A DNA stretch of 64,000 nt. Source: Bacteriovoracia bacterium. GTDB lineage: Bacteria > Bdellovibrionota > Bacteriovoracia > Bacteriovoracales > Bacteriovoracaceae. This document shows positions 43,718-53,087 of the stretch, in pieces; position 1 is the first letter of the stretch; each line of letters begins with the position of its first letter. The position numbers and the translations under genes were made by a program. The stretch covers positions 372,001-436,000 of the forward strand of contig JAUIIL010000002.1 of NCBI GenBank assembly GCA_030431635.1. The letters are read 5' to 3'. The notes beneath the pieces are model-generated. The model was not told the origin of the DNA, did no database searches, and was given only the letters and a program-made list of their open reading frames with translations.

Positions 43718-45379
43718 ATGGAAAGACCATGGGTAAAGAATTACGAGAAAGGAATTAGACCTGAAATCGATATGAGTGAATTTAAAAGTATTGCTCATAT
43801 TCTTGAAATGACTTTTGAGAAATTCACAGAAAAGCCTGCTTTCCATAATATGGGGACAACTCTCAGTTACAAAGAGCTCGATCGTCTTAGTCGCAAATTT
43901 GCTAGTTTTCTTCAAAACAATTTAGGTCTCTCTAAAGGTTCTCGTGTGGCCTTGATGATGCCAAACGTTCTTCAGTATCCCATTGCTCTTTTTGGTATTC
44001 AAAGAGCAGGGATGGTCGCTGTTAACGTAAACCCTTTATATACTGCAAGAGAGTTAGAGCATCAGTTAAATGACTCTGGAGCTGAAACGATTGTTATTTT
44101 TGCAAACTCGGCCAACTGCTTACAGTCTGTTATTAAGAAAACTTCTGTTAAAAACGTTATCGTAACTGAAGTGGGAGACATGCTAAAGTTTCCAAAAAAC
44201 TTAATAGTGAATTTTGTTTTAAAATATGTCAAAAAAATGGTTCCCGCTTACTCCTTTGATAGATTCTATTTTTTTAGAGAAACCTTAAATAGTGCTGATG
44301 AAGATAAGTTCTCTCCAGTTGAACTAAGTCATGATGATACGGCTTTTCTTCAATATACAGGTGGAACAACTGGTGTTTCAAAAGGTGCAGTTTTAACTCA
44401 TGGAAATATTGTGGCCAATGTTCTTCAGGCCAGAGAGTGGATTAAGAATTTATTAAAAGAGGGAGAAGAAGTCATTATTACACCTCTTCCGATGTATCAT
44501 ATTTTCTCTTTAACCGCTAACTGTCTTATCTTTAGTTCTGTTGGAGGGCTTAATATTCTTATTACCAATCCAAGAGACATACCTGGATTTATCAAAGAAC
44601 TTTCCAAGTGGAAGTTTACTGCTTTCACTGGAGTTAATACTTTGTTTAACGTTCTTGCTAATAGTGAAGACTTTAAAAAATTAGATTTTTCTTCATTGAA
44701 GTTAACTCTTGGTGGAGGAATGGCCGTTCAAAGAGCTGTTGCTGAAAAGTGGAAAGAAATAACAGGTGTTCCTCTGATTGAAGCCTATGGTCTGACAGAA
44801 ACTTCTCCAGCGGCATCTATTAATCCAATGAACCTTAAGGAATATAATGGCAAAATAGGACTTCCAATTTCTTCAACAGATATGGTTGTGAGAGATGATG
44901 ATGGTAATGATGTTCCTCTTGGTGAACCAGGCGAAATTTGTATTAAAGGTCCTCAAGTAATGCAAGGTTATTACAATAAACCTGAAGAAACAGCTAAAGT
45001 TATGACTGAAGATGGTTATTTTAGAACCGGAGACATTGCAGTTATGGATGGTGATGGATTCTTTAAAATTGTTGATAGAAAGAAAGATATGATCTTAGTT
45101 TCTGGTTTTAACGTTTATCCTAACGAAGTAGAAGATGTTATTGCATCGAACCCTAAAGTTCTTGAAGTAGCAGCAGTGGGTGCTCCTGATGAAAAATCGG
45201 GAGAGGTTGTTAAAGTATTTGTTGTGAAGAAAGATAATTCTCTAACGGTTGATGAGCTTAAGAGTTTCTGCAAAGAGAACTTAACAGGATACAAAATTCC
45301 TAAGCTTTATGAATTTAGAGAAGACCTACCTAAGTCAAACGTAGGAAAGATTCTTAGAAAAGAACTTAGAGGACAATAA
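43718..45379 (+). CDS. fadD: Long-chain fatty-acid CoA ligase (AMP-forming)
   Basis: A 553-residue adenylate-forming enzyme that activates fatty acids to acyl-CoA. Seen: the P-loop-like FLQYTGGTTGVSKGAVLTHG, LIEAYGLTETSPAASINP, GYFRTGDIAVMDGDGFFKIV, and the C-terminal Lys in PKSNVGKILRKELR. Length is normal. AGGGGG lies 7 nt before the ATG. It stands alone, convergent with the ABC transporter operon. Confidence 0.92.
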   Translation: MERPWVKNYEKGIRPEIDMSEFKSIAHILEMTFEKFTEKPAFHNMGTTLSYKELDRLSRKFASFLQNNLGLSKGSRVALMMPNVLQYPIALFGIQRAGMVAVNVNPLYTARELEHQLNDSGAETIVIFANSANCLQSVIKKTSVKNVIVTEVGDMLKFPKNLIVNFVLKYVKKMVPAYSFDRFYFFRETLNSADEDKFSPVELSHDDTAFLQYTGGTTGVSKGAVLTHGNIVANVLQAREWIKNLLKEGEEVIITPLPMYHIFSLTANCLIFSSVGGLNILITNPRDIPGFIKELSKWKFTAFTGVNTLFNVLANSEDFKKLDFSSLKLTLGGGMAVQRAVAEKWKEITGVPLIEAYGLTETSPAASINPMNLKEYNGKIGLPISSTDMVVRDDDGNDVPLGEPGEICIKGPQVMQGYYNKPEETAKVMTEDGYFRTGDIAVMDGDGFFKIVDRKKDMILVSGFNVYPNEVEDVIASNPKVLEVAAVGAPDEKSGEVVKVFVVKKDNSLTVDELKSFCKENLTGYKIPKLYEFREDLPKSNVGKILRKELRGQ

Positions 45380-45383
45380 AACT

Positions 45384-46169
45384 CTAAGAAGAAGCTGATG
45401 AATAGGCCCTCAGCCCTCGAGACCAGACAAAAAGATAAACTGGCCAAGAGATGAGGGTTACTAACAAAATATGCATTAAGACTTCAAAAGAGAACTCTTC
45501 AAGAATAAGTCTCGCAGGAAAAGAAACCATAATTGAAAAGGGAAGAAGAGTTGTAAAAAGCTTTCTTACCCACCCCCTATAAATTCTGTCAGGTCTTTCG
45601 ATAGAGTGAATTAAAATCCAATAGAGATTTCCAAACCCTCTAGGGGAACCGGTCCAAAAGACTGGAAAGTAAAAGATCATATTAAAAATATAATAAAGAA
45701 TCGCACCATTAATAATGAGAAGAAAGTAAACCAAAATTTGCCACCACGTAAGAGGAATGGAGTAATTGGCGATGGCCCAAATAAATACACTTAAGGCCAT
45801 GATAAAATTCACAAAACTATTGGCTGAAAAATCACGTAGTGAAATAAAAAAGAGTGTTGAGACAGGTTTGGTTAAATAATGATCGAGATCCCCCTTATTC
45901 ACAAAAAGAGGAAACCACCACATATTATTAGCAAAAACACTCATCACAATAGAATCCATAAGAAGATTTCCTGCAATAAAAATGATTGCTTGTTCATGAC
46001 TCCAACCACCGAGCATGTTGGTATGAAGATAGATAATTTCGAAAAATGCAAAACTGATGAAATAATAGTTGAGATCCATAATAATTCGAAAATAAAAATC
46101 AATTCTAAACTCCATTGCCTTAGAAAAAGAAAAACGCAAGAAATACAGATAGAGCCTAAGATATCTCAA
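45384..46169 (-). CDS. ABC-2 type exporter permease, second subunit
   Basis: A 261-residue protein with six membrane helices, of the ABC-2-like uncharacterised permease family. EQAIIFIAGNLLMDSIVMSV, then KGDLDHYLTKPVSTLFF is the typical central region. It is third in a leftward operon (ATPase, permease, permease) and overlaps the preceding permease by 4 bp. Substrate unknown. Confidence 0.85.
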   Translation of the reverse strand: MRYLRLYLYFLRFSFSKAMEFRIDFYFRIIMDLNYYFISFAFFEIIYLHTNMLGGWSHEQAIIFIAGNLLMDSIVMSVFANNMWWFPLFVNKGDLDHYLTKPVSTLFFISLRDFSANSFVNFIMALSVFIWAIANYSIPLTWWQILVYFLLIINGAILYYIFNMIFYFPVFWTGSPRGFGNLYWILIHSIERPDRIYRGWVRKLFTTLLPFSIMVSFPARLILEEFSFEVLMHILLVTLISWPVYLFVWSRGLRAYSSASS

Positions 46170-46978
46170 ATTCCGACTCCCGTATATTTGAGCTGTCCTT
46201 TACGCCAAACTAGTCGGAAAATTAAATAAAAAATAAAATACCAAACACAAATAATGGCGCAGTTTTTTAAGTAATAAATAGAATCAAAGTCATTCATGAA
46301 GACTTTAATAGGAAAAGTGACAATATACGGAAAAGGTGTGAACTTTAAAACTTCTTGGGCCCACTCTGGGTAGAAAGTAAGTGGGATAAGAGTTCCTCCT
46401 AAGAAATTAGTGGTCATTCTTAATAAAACCATAAGAGACCAAATATAATCGGCCCAAAAGGCTATGCTCTCAAGTATACACCCCATCATAAAAAAAAGGG
46501 AGGAAGACAAAAGAGAAGCGAATACCCCCAGCAAGTAAGAGCTCCATGGAATTTCAGAAAGAGGAGTTGGATGTAGATAAAAATAATTAAAAAGAAAAAT
46601 CGCAAAGAGCTGGCAATTATTAAATAAGCTATAGACCAGATAAGTAATGTGTTTATATTGAAAAATACTAACGGGGTAGACGATAAACCTATTTAAGGTT
46701 CCATCATAGATTTCTCTTGAGAGAAATCCAATATCTTCACCAAGCATGGCCTTGGCCACAAGGACAGCTGTTAGATAGTAGTGAATAAAGTTAGTAAGAT
46801 CATACCCTCCCATTTTTTCAACACCGTTGAACTCAAAAATAGCAAACCACAAAGAGTAAGAGAGGATCACTTGGAAAATAATGAGACCAACTTGGTTAAC
46901 CCAAAAATCTGAACGGTAGGCGAGGATTTTTCTCACTTCCATTGAGATAACAGTCATTGGCCAGCGAAGACTTTTCAT
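46166..46978 (-). CDS. ABC-2 type exporter permease, first subunit
   Basis: A 270-residue protein with about six membrane helices and the same family pattern: SREIYDGTLNRFIVYPVSIF, then FLGGTLIPLTFYPEWAQEVL. It overlaps the ATPase gene (4 bp) upstream and the second permease (4 bp) downstream, so the three form one complex. The two permeases probably pair as a heterodimer. Confidence 0.86.
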   Translation of the reverse strand: MKSLRWPMTVISMEVRKILAYRSDFWVNQVGLIIFQVILSYSLWFAIFEFNGVEKMGGYDLTNFIHYYLTAVLVAKAMLGEDIGFLSREIYDGTLNRFIVYPVSIFQYKHITYLVYSLFNNCQLFAIFLFNYFYLHPTPLSEIPWSSYLLGVFASLLSSSLFFMMGCILESIAFWADYIWSLMVLLRMTTNFLGGTLIPLTFYPEWAQEVLKFTPFPYIVTFPIKVFMNDFDSIYYLKNCAIICVWYFIFYLIFRLVWRKGQLKYTGVGI

Positions 46979-47964
46979 TGCTTACCTTTAAGCATGATTT
47001 TCTCCACCAGATCTCCAATATCAGCACTTTCAATATTGAGGTCTTGAACTGGTAAGTTTTCTAAGGCCAATTGGCAGCTTTTGGCCACTTCATCTCGGTT
47101 AACTTTTATTCTTAAAACTCCTTCTTCAAAGCTTGTGATCGTTCCTAATTTTTTGGCAAAAGTCGAGACATCCTCAAAACTCCACTCATCTTGTTTCAAA
47201 TTCACATTAATAATTTTTTCAGGAGCATATTGAGAGCGAACCTCAGAAAGAGATCCATTATAAACAACACTTCCTTCTCTCATGATAACGATTCGCTTAC
47301 ACAGCTTTTCAATATCATCCATATAGTGAGAGGTGAGTATCATGGCTGGCTTAAACTCTTTTTGATAGGCCAAGAGAAAATGACGGATGGCCTTTTGAGC
47401 AGTGAGGTCCAAACCAATTGTGGGCTCATCTAAATAAACCACTTTAGGGTTGTGCAGAAGTGCGGCCATGAGCTCTACCTTCATTCTTTCTCCAAGGGAG
47501 AGTTTTCGGACTTGAGTCTTTAGCTGATCTTTAACTCCGAGAGAGTCGGCCAGGAAAGCAATATTCTTTTTATAAACGGATTGTGGGATTTGATAAATCT
47601 CTTGTAACAGTAAAAAACTATCTAAAGCAGGTAAGTCCCACCATACCTGGGCTTTTTGTCCCATAATAAGGGCCATTTGCGAGCGCAGATTATTATCTCT
47701 ACTCCATGGATCGATTCCTAATACTTTGGCAGAACCTGAAGAAGCATGAATAATTCCAGAGAGAATTTTAACCAAAGTTGTTTTTCCTGCTCCGTTAGAA
47801 CCAATAAGACCTAAAATCTCTCCTTCTTTTACATGGAGATTTACTTTTTTCAGGGCATGCTTAATGATATATTCTCTTTTAAAAAGAGATTTAATTGAAC
47901 CTTTAAGTCCTGGCTCTTTGACTGATACTTTAAACTCTTTGGATATTTCTTTTACTTCTATCAT
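46975..47964 (-). CDS. ABC transporter ATP-binding protein
   Basis: A 329-residue ATPase. Walker A is LIGSNGAGKTTLVKIL, the signature is LSLGERMKVELM, Walker B is KVVYLDEPTIGLD, and the His switch is in LTSHYMDDIEKL. It has the C-terminal extension of the NatA/DrrA-type exporter ATPases. It drives the two permeases encoded immediately downstream. Confidence 0.93.
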   Translation of the reverse strand: MIEVKEISKEFKVSVKEPGLKGSIKSLFKREYIIKHALKKVNLHVKEGEILGLIGSNGAGKTTLVKILSGIIHASSGSAKVLGIDPWSRDNNLRSQMALIMGQKAQVWWDLPALDSFLLLQEIYQIPQSVYKKNIAFLADSLGVKDQLKTQVRKLSLGERMKVELMAALLHNPKVVYLDEPTIGLDLTAQKAIRHFLLAYQKEFKPAMILTSHYMDDIEKLCKRIVIMREGSVVYNGSLSEVRSQYAPEKIINVNLKQDEWSFEDVSTFAKKLGTITSFEEGVLRIKVNRDEVAKSCQLALENLPVQDLNIESADIGDLVEKIMLKGKQ

Positions 47965-47967
47965 AGC

Positions 47968-49131
47968 TTATTTCTTTCTTAGTAAGAGTCCCTTCAGATA
48001 ATTTCCCTCAATAAATGATGAAGAAGAGGGGCAATCCTCATTTAAAAAATACTTTTTCTCAATATGATAATTCTTTAAATGAACAGAGACAATTTCCTCA
48101 AACTTCTTCATTTTTATACTGTGAGTGTTTAAAAAAAGCAGAAGATAACCATTTTTATTTAAAGCTCTGTCCATCTTCCCTAGGTACTTTTTATAAAAAT
48201 CGATGCTTTTTTTTCTCTTTCCTTTTAGAGAATAAGAGCTTGGAGGATCACAAATAATAAGATCAAATTTCTCTTTTGCCTGTTCTAAATAATCCTCAGC
48301 AGTCTTTTTGATGATTTGGTGCTTTTTCATATCAAATTGATTAAGCTCAAGATTTTCTTTCAACGTATTTAGAACTTTTTGAAAGGAATCAATACTTACA
48401 ATATGACTTGCTTTTTTTTGATAAGCAAAAAGAGTGAATGCTCCGGTGTAGCAAAAGAGGTTGAGTATCTTTTTATTTTCAAAAAGATTTTGATTTAGCA
48501 AACTTCTAATTGAAGCCATATCGGTATAAACACCATAGTCATACTGTTGACCAATATGAGTTTTTATTTGGTAACCAAATTCTTCAACATTTGGACTATT
48601 TGTGGGATCTCCCCATATGAGCTCTGGTGGTTGTTGATGTGAGTAATTAATACTTCTTTCATGAAAGAAAAGGCTTTTGACCCAGTCAAAACGTTGCAGG
48701 ATAATTTCTTTGAGACTATCTAGTTTATTTTTCCAAAAATAGGCACTTGTTTGAATGATAACAGCACTGGAGAGTTTTATAATATGAAGACCTGGTAGAG
48801 AATCAAGTTCCCCAAAACATAAATAGTAATGGTTTCTTGATTGAAGACTTGGCATTTGTTCTCTTTTTTGAAAACTCTGGATAAGTCTGTATTTTAGTTC
48901 TTTATCAAAATCACTTGGGGTTGTCGTTTGGGACCAAAGACGGGCCTTTACTTTTTTATGAGTGGGGTCGTTAATAAAAAGACCTATTTCTTTTTCATCT
49001 CTATCTTTTCCAATAAAGAAAAAATCTTCTTGAGAAATTTTTTCACTGAACTCATCTGGTGTAACCCAGAAATGCCCATTTTTAATCTCTCTAATAGTGG
49101 AGGGATGAAGAAGATATCGGTTCACTTTCAT
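47968..49131 (-). CDS. RlmI-like SAM-dependent rRNA methyltransferase
   Basis: A 387-residue protein. The N-terminal PUA-like domain (STIREIKNGHFWV) and EEC-like region precede a class I methyltransferase with YTDMASIRSLLNQNLFENKK, LNLFCYTGAFTLFAYQK and the catalytic-loop motif IICDPPSSYS. This matches the RlmI/RlmK family of 23S rRNA cytosine-5 or guanine methyltransferases; the exact position cannot be told. It has its own upstream start, three bases before the ABC operon ATG on the same strand. Confidence 0.82.
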   Translation of the reverse strand: MKVNRYLLHPSTIREIKNGHFWVTPDEFSEKISQEDFFFIGKDRDEKEIGLFINDPTHKKVKARLWSQTTTPSDFDKELKYRLIQSFQKREQMPSLQSRNHYYLCFGELDSLPGLHIIKLSSAVIIQTSAYFWKNKLDSLKEIILQRFDWVKSLFFHERSINYSHQQPPELIWGDPTNSPNVEEFGYQIKTHIGQQYDYGVYTDMASIRSLLNQNLFENKKILNLFCYTGAFTLFAYQKKASHIVSIDSFQKVLNTLKENLELNQFDMKKHQIIKKTAEDYLEQAKEKFDLIICDPPSSYSLKGKRKKSIDFYKKYLGKMDRALNKNGYLLLFLNTHSIKMKKFEEIVSVHLKNYHIEKKYFLNEDCPSSSSFIEGNYLKGLLLRKK

Positions 49132-49141
49132 AAATGAAAAA

Positions 49142-49360
49142 CTACTGCAAACGTCTTTTGATTTGGCTTTGCGTTTTATCTAACAATTGCAATAAATGGT
49201 TAGTGAACTCAAAGGGATCATTTAAGAAGTCTTGTAATTGAAGCTCTTGAATAAGTTTTTCTACTTCCAGATCTTCTTTTTGGTTAAAAGGGTCATAGTT
49301 TTGGCAAATGAAGTCTAGCTTCGCTTTGTATTCTTGAAGTTTTTCTACGCTTTGTGCCAT
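49142..49360 (-). CDS. Small uncharacterised helical protein
   Basis: A 72-residue protein from ATG 49360; an in-frame GTG at 49399 would add 13 residues. It is charged and helical (SVEKLQEYKAKLDFICQNYD, NDPFEFTNHLLQLLDKTQSQ), with no signal peptide. It ends 10 bp before the methyltransferase gene on the same strand, so they may be co-transcribed. No family recognised. Confidence 0.5.
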   Translation of the reverse strand: MAQSVEKLQEYKAKLDFICQNYDPFNQKEDLEVEKLIQELQLQDFLNDPFEFTNHLLQLLDKTQSQIKRRLQ

Positions 49361-49419
49361 AAAAGATTCTCTTTGTTCTCTTTTTGTGGCCACTGTCACT
49401 TAAATAAGAGTTAAAGTCA

Positions 49420-50292
49420 ATGGGGACTATAGTGAAATTAATAACTTACATATTTCTTTTACTTATTTTTTTGCTTTTTTTTCAACACTATTTTTCATTC
49501 CCTGAATCAAAGAAAAAAAGCCCCACTAAAACTGTGAAAAACGATTTTTCAACCTTTCTGGGACATCTTCTTTTATCTGGGACTCAACATATGCGGTTTG
49601 AGAAAATCCCTTTTTATCCTTTCTTTAGTGATCTCACAGCAAATATTTTAGAAAGGGGAAGGAAATCTGGCACAAGACCTCAAGCCGCCCTAAAAAAAAT
49701 TAAAACTATTTTAATTAAAGATAAACTTTTTCAAAAAAGACTAAAAACAATAGTCATGGAGGGATATATTCAGTTTTCTCTGATCAGCGCTCTCACTTGG
49801 TCTCTGGTTGGATTTACTGCTTTTATGGGAATTACTGAAATATCCATACGTTTTAAGTTTTTTATCTTTCTCCTTCAACTTCTTGCTTTTTTGATTTACC
49901 TGCCAAGTTATTATTATTTAAAGAAGAAAAAAACTGATTTTATTCAACTTTTTCTCAAAAAACTCTACTTACTCCAAATTAATCTTGAGGCTTCTCTTTC
50001 TATCAAAAGAGCTTTTGAAGAGTCTCAGCTCAATGAAGTTTTTAAAATAAGACCAAAAAGGTTTGAAATTTTTCTTAATCGACTAGAGTTTTTATTAAAA
50101 GAATTTCAAAAATCCGGAGGCCATATCATTGAAGAGTTAGAAAATCTAAAAGAAGAACTTTGGAACGAGTATCAACTTCTCTTAGAAGAGCTTGAAAAAG
50201 AGTGTAAAGTCTTAAGGCTCGGGCTTATTTTTCTTTTCTTTATTCCCTCTTATTTTCTCTACATTTTCGCCATGTTACCCAGTCTAAATTGA
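49420..50292 (+). CDS. TadB/TadC-like (T2SS F family) inner-membrane protein
   Basis: A 290-residue protein with a first helix near residue 5, two helices near 120-170 and one at the C-terminus. The cytoplasmic part has ILERGRKSGTRPQAALKKIK and the characteristic tail LYLLQINLEASLSIKRAFEE. This layout fits the Tad-pilus platform proteins TadB/TadC. It lies across ettA from the Tad-like ATPase and secretin genes. The start may be GTG 49432 (GGGG 6 nt upstream) rather than ATG 49420. Family call is by architecture and context. Confidence 0.65.
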   Translation: MGTIVKLITYIFLLLIFLLFFQHYFSFPESKKKSPTKTVKNDFSTFLGHLLLSGTQHMRFEKIPFYPFFSDLTANILERGRKSGTRPQAALKKIKTILIKDKLFQKRLKTIVMEGYIQFSLISALTWSLVGFTAFMGITEISIRFKFFIFLLQLLAFLIYLPSYYYLKKKKTDFIQLFLKKLYLLQINLEASLSIKRAFEESQLNEVFKIRPKRFEIFLNRLEFLLKEFQKSGGHIIEELENLKEELWNEYQLLLEELEKECKVLRLGLIFLFFIPSYFLYIFAMLPSLN

Positions 50293-50362
50293 CGGTGCGT
50301 AAAGCTTTACACAGTCGCTTCCTTTCTGATTTAATAGGGCAAATTTGTGATAAGGATAAAGT

Positions 50363-52045
50363 ATGAATGATAAGCAAATCATTTTCTCTCTTTCTGGTTG
50401 TGGAAAAGTTTACCCTGGAAAAAAACAAACCCTAAAAGATATTTCTCTTTCTTTTTTTTACGGGGCTAAAATTGGAATCTTAGGGCTTAACGGATCAGGG
50501 AAAAGTACTTTATTAAGAATTATTGCTGGAGTTGATAAAGACTTCTTAGGAGAACTGCATATTTCAAAGGGCTACCGTGTTGGTTACCTTGAGCAAGAAC
50601 CGCAACTTGATCCAGATAAAACCGTGCTTGATATTGTTAAAGAGGGAGCACAGGAAACAGTTGATCTTTTAAAAGAGTTTGATGATTTAAATGCAAAGTT
50701 TGCTGAACCTATGAGTGATGATGAAATGAACGCTCTACTGGATAAACAAGGTAAGCTTCAAGACAAGTTGGATGCGGCTAATGCGTGGGATCTTGATAGC
50801 CGTTTAGAGTTAGCGATGGATTCATTGAGATGTCCTCCTTCTGAGCAAAAAATTGGAGTTCTCTCAGGTGGGGAGAAAAGAAGAGTTGCTCTTTGTCGTC
50901 TTCTACTGCAAGAACCAGAAATTCTTTTATTAGATGAACCAACGAACCACTTAGATGCTGAAACTGTTTTTTGGTTAGAAAGACATCTTCAAAATTATAA
51001 AGGAACAGTTATTGCGATTACTCACGATAGGTATTTTCTCGATAATGTCGCTGGTTGGATACTTGAATTAGACCGAGGGAAAGGTATTCCGTGGGAAGGA
51101 AACTATTCATCGTGGTTAGAGCAAAAACAAAAAAGACTTTCTCAAGAGAAGAAAGAACAAGGAAAACTTGAGAAGGCCATGGCCCGAGAACTTGAGTTTA
51201 TTAAGAGTTCTCAAAAAGCTCGCCAATCAAAAGGGAAAGCTAGGATTGCTAATTATGAGAAAATGTTAGAGCAATCAAAAACTGAAAAAAGAAATGAAAC
51301 AAATCAGTTGTGGATTCCACCAGGGCCTAGGTTAGGTAATAATGTTATCAATGTTGAGAATATCACCAAGGCATTTGGCGATAAGGTGCTTTACGAGAAC
51401 CTTACTTTCAAACTTCCTCCTGGAGGGATTGTGGGTGTTATTGGAGCCAACGGAGCCGGTAAGACAACTCTCTTTAGAATGATGGCCGGAAATGAAAAAC
51501 CTGATAGTGGAAATATCACTTTTGGAGAAACTGTTAAGATGGCCTATGTTGATCAGGGGCGTCTAATGGATTCAGATAAAACGATTCTTGAGGAGATTGC
51601 TGCTGATAGAGATCTTATTAATGTAGGTGGGCGAGAGATAAATGCGAGGGCCTATGTTTCAAAATTTAATTTCACGGGCGATGATCATCACAAAAAAGTA
51701 GGGGAACTCTCAGGTGGAGAACGCAATCGAGTTCACTTGGCCAAAATGCTCACTCAAGAGTTTAATGTTTTAATGCTGGATGAGCCAACAAACGATCTTG
51801 ATGTTAATACTCTAAGAGCTCTAGAAGAAGCTCTAGAGGACTATGCTGGTTGTGCAGTTATTATCTCCCACGATAGGTATTTCTTAGATAGATTAGCAAC
51901 TCATATCCTTGCTTTTGAAGGAAATGGAGAGGTTGTCTGGTTTGAAGGAAACTTTGATGATTATCTAGAAGATAAGAAAAGGCGTTTAGGTGAGGATGCT
52001 CTTACGCCAAAAAGACTGAGTTACAAAAAGTTGACTCGGGCTTAA
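50363..52045 (+). CDS. ettA: Energy-dependent translational throttle protein EttA (ABC-F)
   Basis: A 560-residue soluble ABC-F protein with two ATPase cassettes and no membrane segments. Walker A motifs are LGLNGSGKSTLL (about 40) and IGANGAGKTTLF (about 360). Signatures are LSGGEKRRVALC and LSGGERNRVHLA. The linker has RELEFIKSSQKARQSKGKAR, and the N-terminal part carries the EttA arm. EttA gates ribosomes entering elongation according to ATP level. Its last 44 bp overlap the convergent Tad-like ATPase gene. Confidence 0.95.
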   Translation: MNDKQIIFSLSGCGKVYPGKKQTLKDISLSFFYGAKIGILGLNGSGKSTLLRIIAGVDKDFLGELHISKGYRVGYLEQEPQLDPDKTVLDIVKEGAQETVDLLKEFDDLNAKFAEPMSDDEMNALLDKQGKLQDKLDAANAWDLDSRLELAMDSLRCPPSEQKIGVLSGGEKRRVALCRLLLQEPEILLLDEPTNHLDAETVFWLERHLQNYKGTVIAITHDRYFLDNVAGWILELDRGKGIPWEGNYSSWLEQKQKRLSQEKKEQGKLEKAMARELEFIKSSQKARQSKGKARIANYEKMLEQSKTEKRNETNQLWIPPGPRLGNNVINVENITKAFGDKVLYENLTFKLPPGGIVGVIGANGAGKTTLFRMMAGNEKPDSGNITFGETVKMAYVDQGRLMDSDKTILEEIAADRDLINVGGREINARAYVSKFNFTGDDHHKKVGELSGGERNRVHLAKMLTQEFNVLMLDEPTNDLDVNTLRALEEALEDYAGCAVIISHDRYFLDRLATHILAFEGNGEVVWFEGNFDDYLEDKKRRLGEDALTPKRLSYKKLTRA

Positions 52046-53087
52046 AGAGTTCTATTTCATCAAAATAAATGTGAGAGTCTTCAGAGTTATGAACCTTAAT
52101 AACTTGTTCAATTTTCTTGTCTTTCAAATAGACAACATAATCAACATTTCGACAAATAAGTTTTAGGGTCAATTCGTAAGAGAGGGCCTTACTTTCTGAA
52201 AAAAGGTTAAAAAGAAGAGTAAGTCTATGGAGAGTGTCTTCACAACTGTTGGCATGAATTGTTGAAAGTAGGCCTTGGTGTCCACTATTCATAGCAAGGA
52301 TGAAAGGAGTGATTTCACTAGAGCGGATTTCTCCAAGGATAAGCCTTTGGGGGCTCATTCTTAAAACATAAGCGCAATAGTCTTTTAGTGATTGTTCATC
52401 GTTTTGTAATAAGTGTGAAAAATAAGGACTATCACAGTATATCTCATGTGAATCTTCAAGAATACAGACGTGTTCCATTGGGTCGATGTGTGAAATAAGT
52501 GACCTTAAAAATGATGTTTTCCCTGAACCCGTTGAACCAGCGAAAATAATATTGCTTTTCTTTTTTAAAAGTTGAAGGAAGAAGTTTTGTTGTTCAAAGT
52601 TCAATTGAAAATCTTCAAGTTGAAAATGATTATCTCTTAAAATACGAATAAAAAGCTTAGACTTTGCTTGAGAGTTAATACTCTGATGCACTAACGTATT
52701 CCTTAAAATAAGGTTGTTCATTTTATGAGTAAAACTAATAAAAGGATTTAGTGTGTTCCATTTTTGCTCGTATTTAAGTGACATGATTTCAAGTGCAAGT
52801 TGAAAATCATCTTGGTTAAGATTATCTATGAATACTTCTTTTATTTCTTGAAAGGTATAAATAATGACTTTTTGATGTGAGTGGAAGTGAACTTCATTAA
52901 TATCTTCTTTGATAAAACTTTTTATACAGTTAATCTCAATAATATTTTGATACCAGTTATTGATGATTTCTCGATGCTCGACACTTAAGTCTTCGAACTC
53001 TTCATATAAGTCTGCAAGAGAAAGAAGATGTCCGTGGCCAAGACTTCTCGTGATGAACTGATGGCATTGCTCTTCAACTCTATTCAT
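52002..53087 (-). CDS. VirB11/TadA-family secretion ATPase
   Basis: A 361-residue ATPase from ATG 53087, inside the end of the secretin gene; TTG 53096 is possible. Walker A is FAGSTGSGKTSFLRSL, the Asp box is CILEDSHEIY, Walker B is RLILGEIRSSE, and the His box is GHQGLLSTIHANSCED. The N-terminal domain is poorly conserved. In Tad/Flp systems this hexameric ATPase powers pilus assembly. It ends convergently inside ettA. Most Tad ATPases are longer, so this is a compact form. Confidence 0.88.
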   Translation of the reverse strand: MNRVEEQCHQFITRSLGHGHLLSLADLYEEFEDLSVEHREIINNWYQNIIEINCIKSFIKEDINEVHFHSHQKVIIYTFQEIKEVFIDNLNQDDFQLALEIMSLKYEQKWNTLNPFISFTHKMNNLILRNTLVHQSINSQAKSKLFIRILRDNHFQLEDFQLNFEQQNFFLQLLKKKSNIIFAGSTGSGKTSFLRSLISHIDPMEHVCILEDSHEIYCDSPYFSHLLQNDEQSLKDYCAYVLRMSPQRLILGEIRSSEITPFILAMNSGHQGLLSTIHANSCEDTLHRLTLLFNLFSESKALSYELTLKLICRNVDYVVYLKDKKIEQVIKVHNSEDSHIYFDEIELFKPESTFCNSVFLA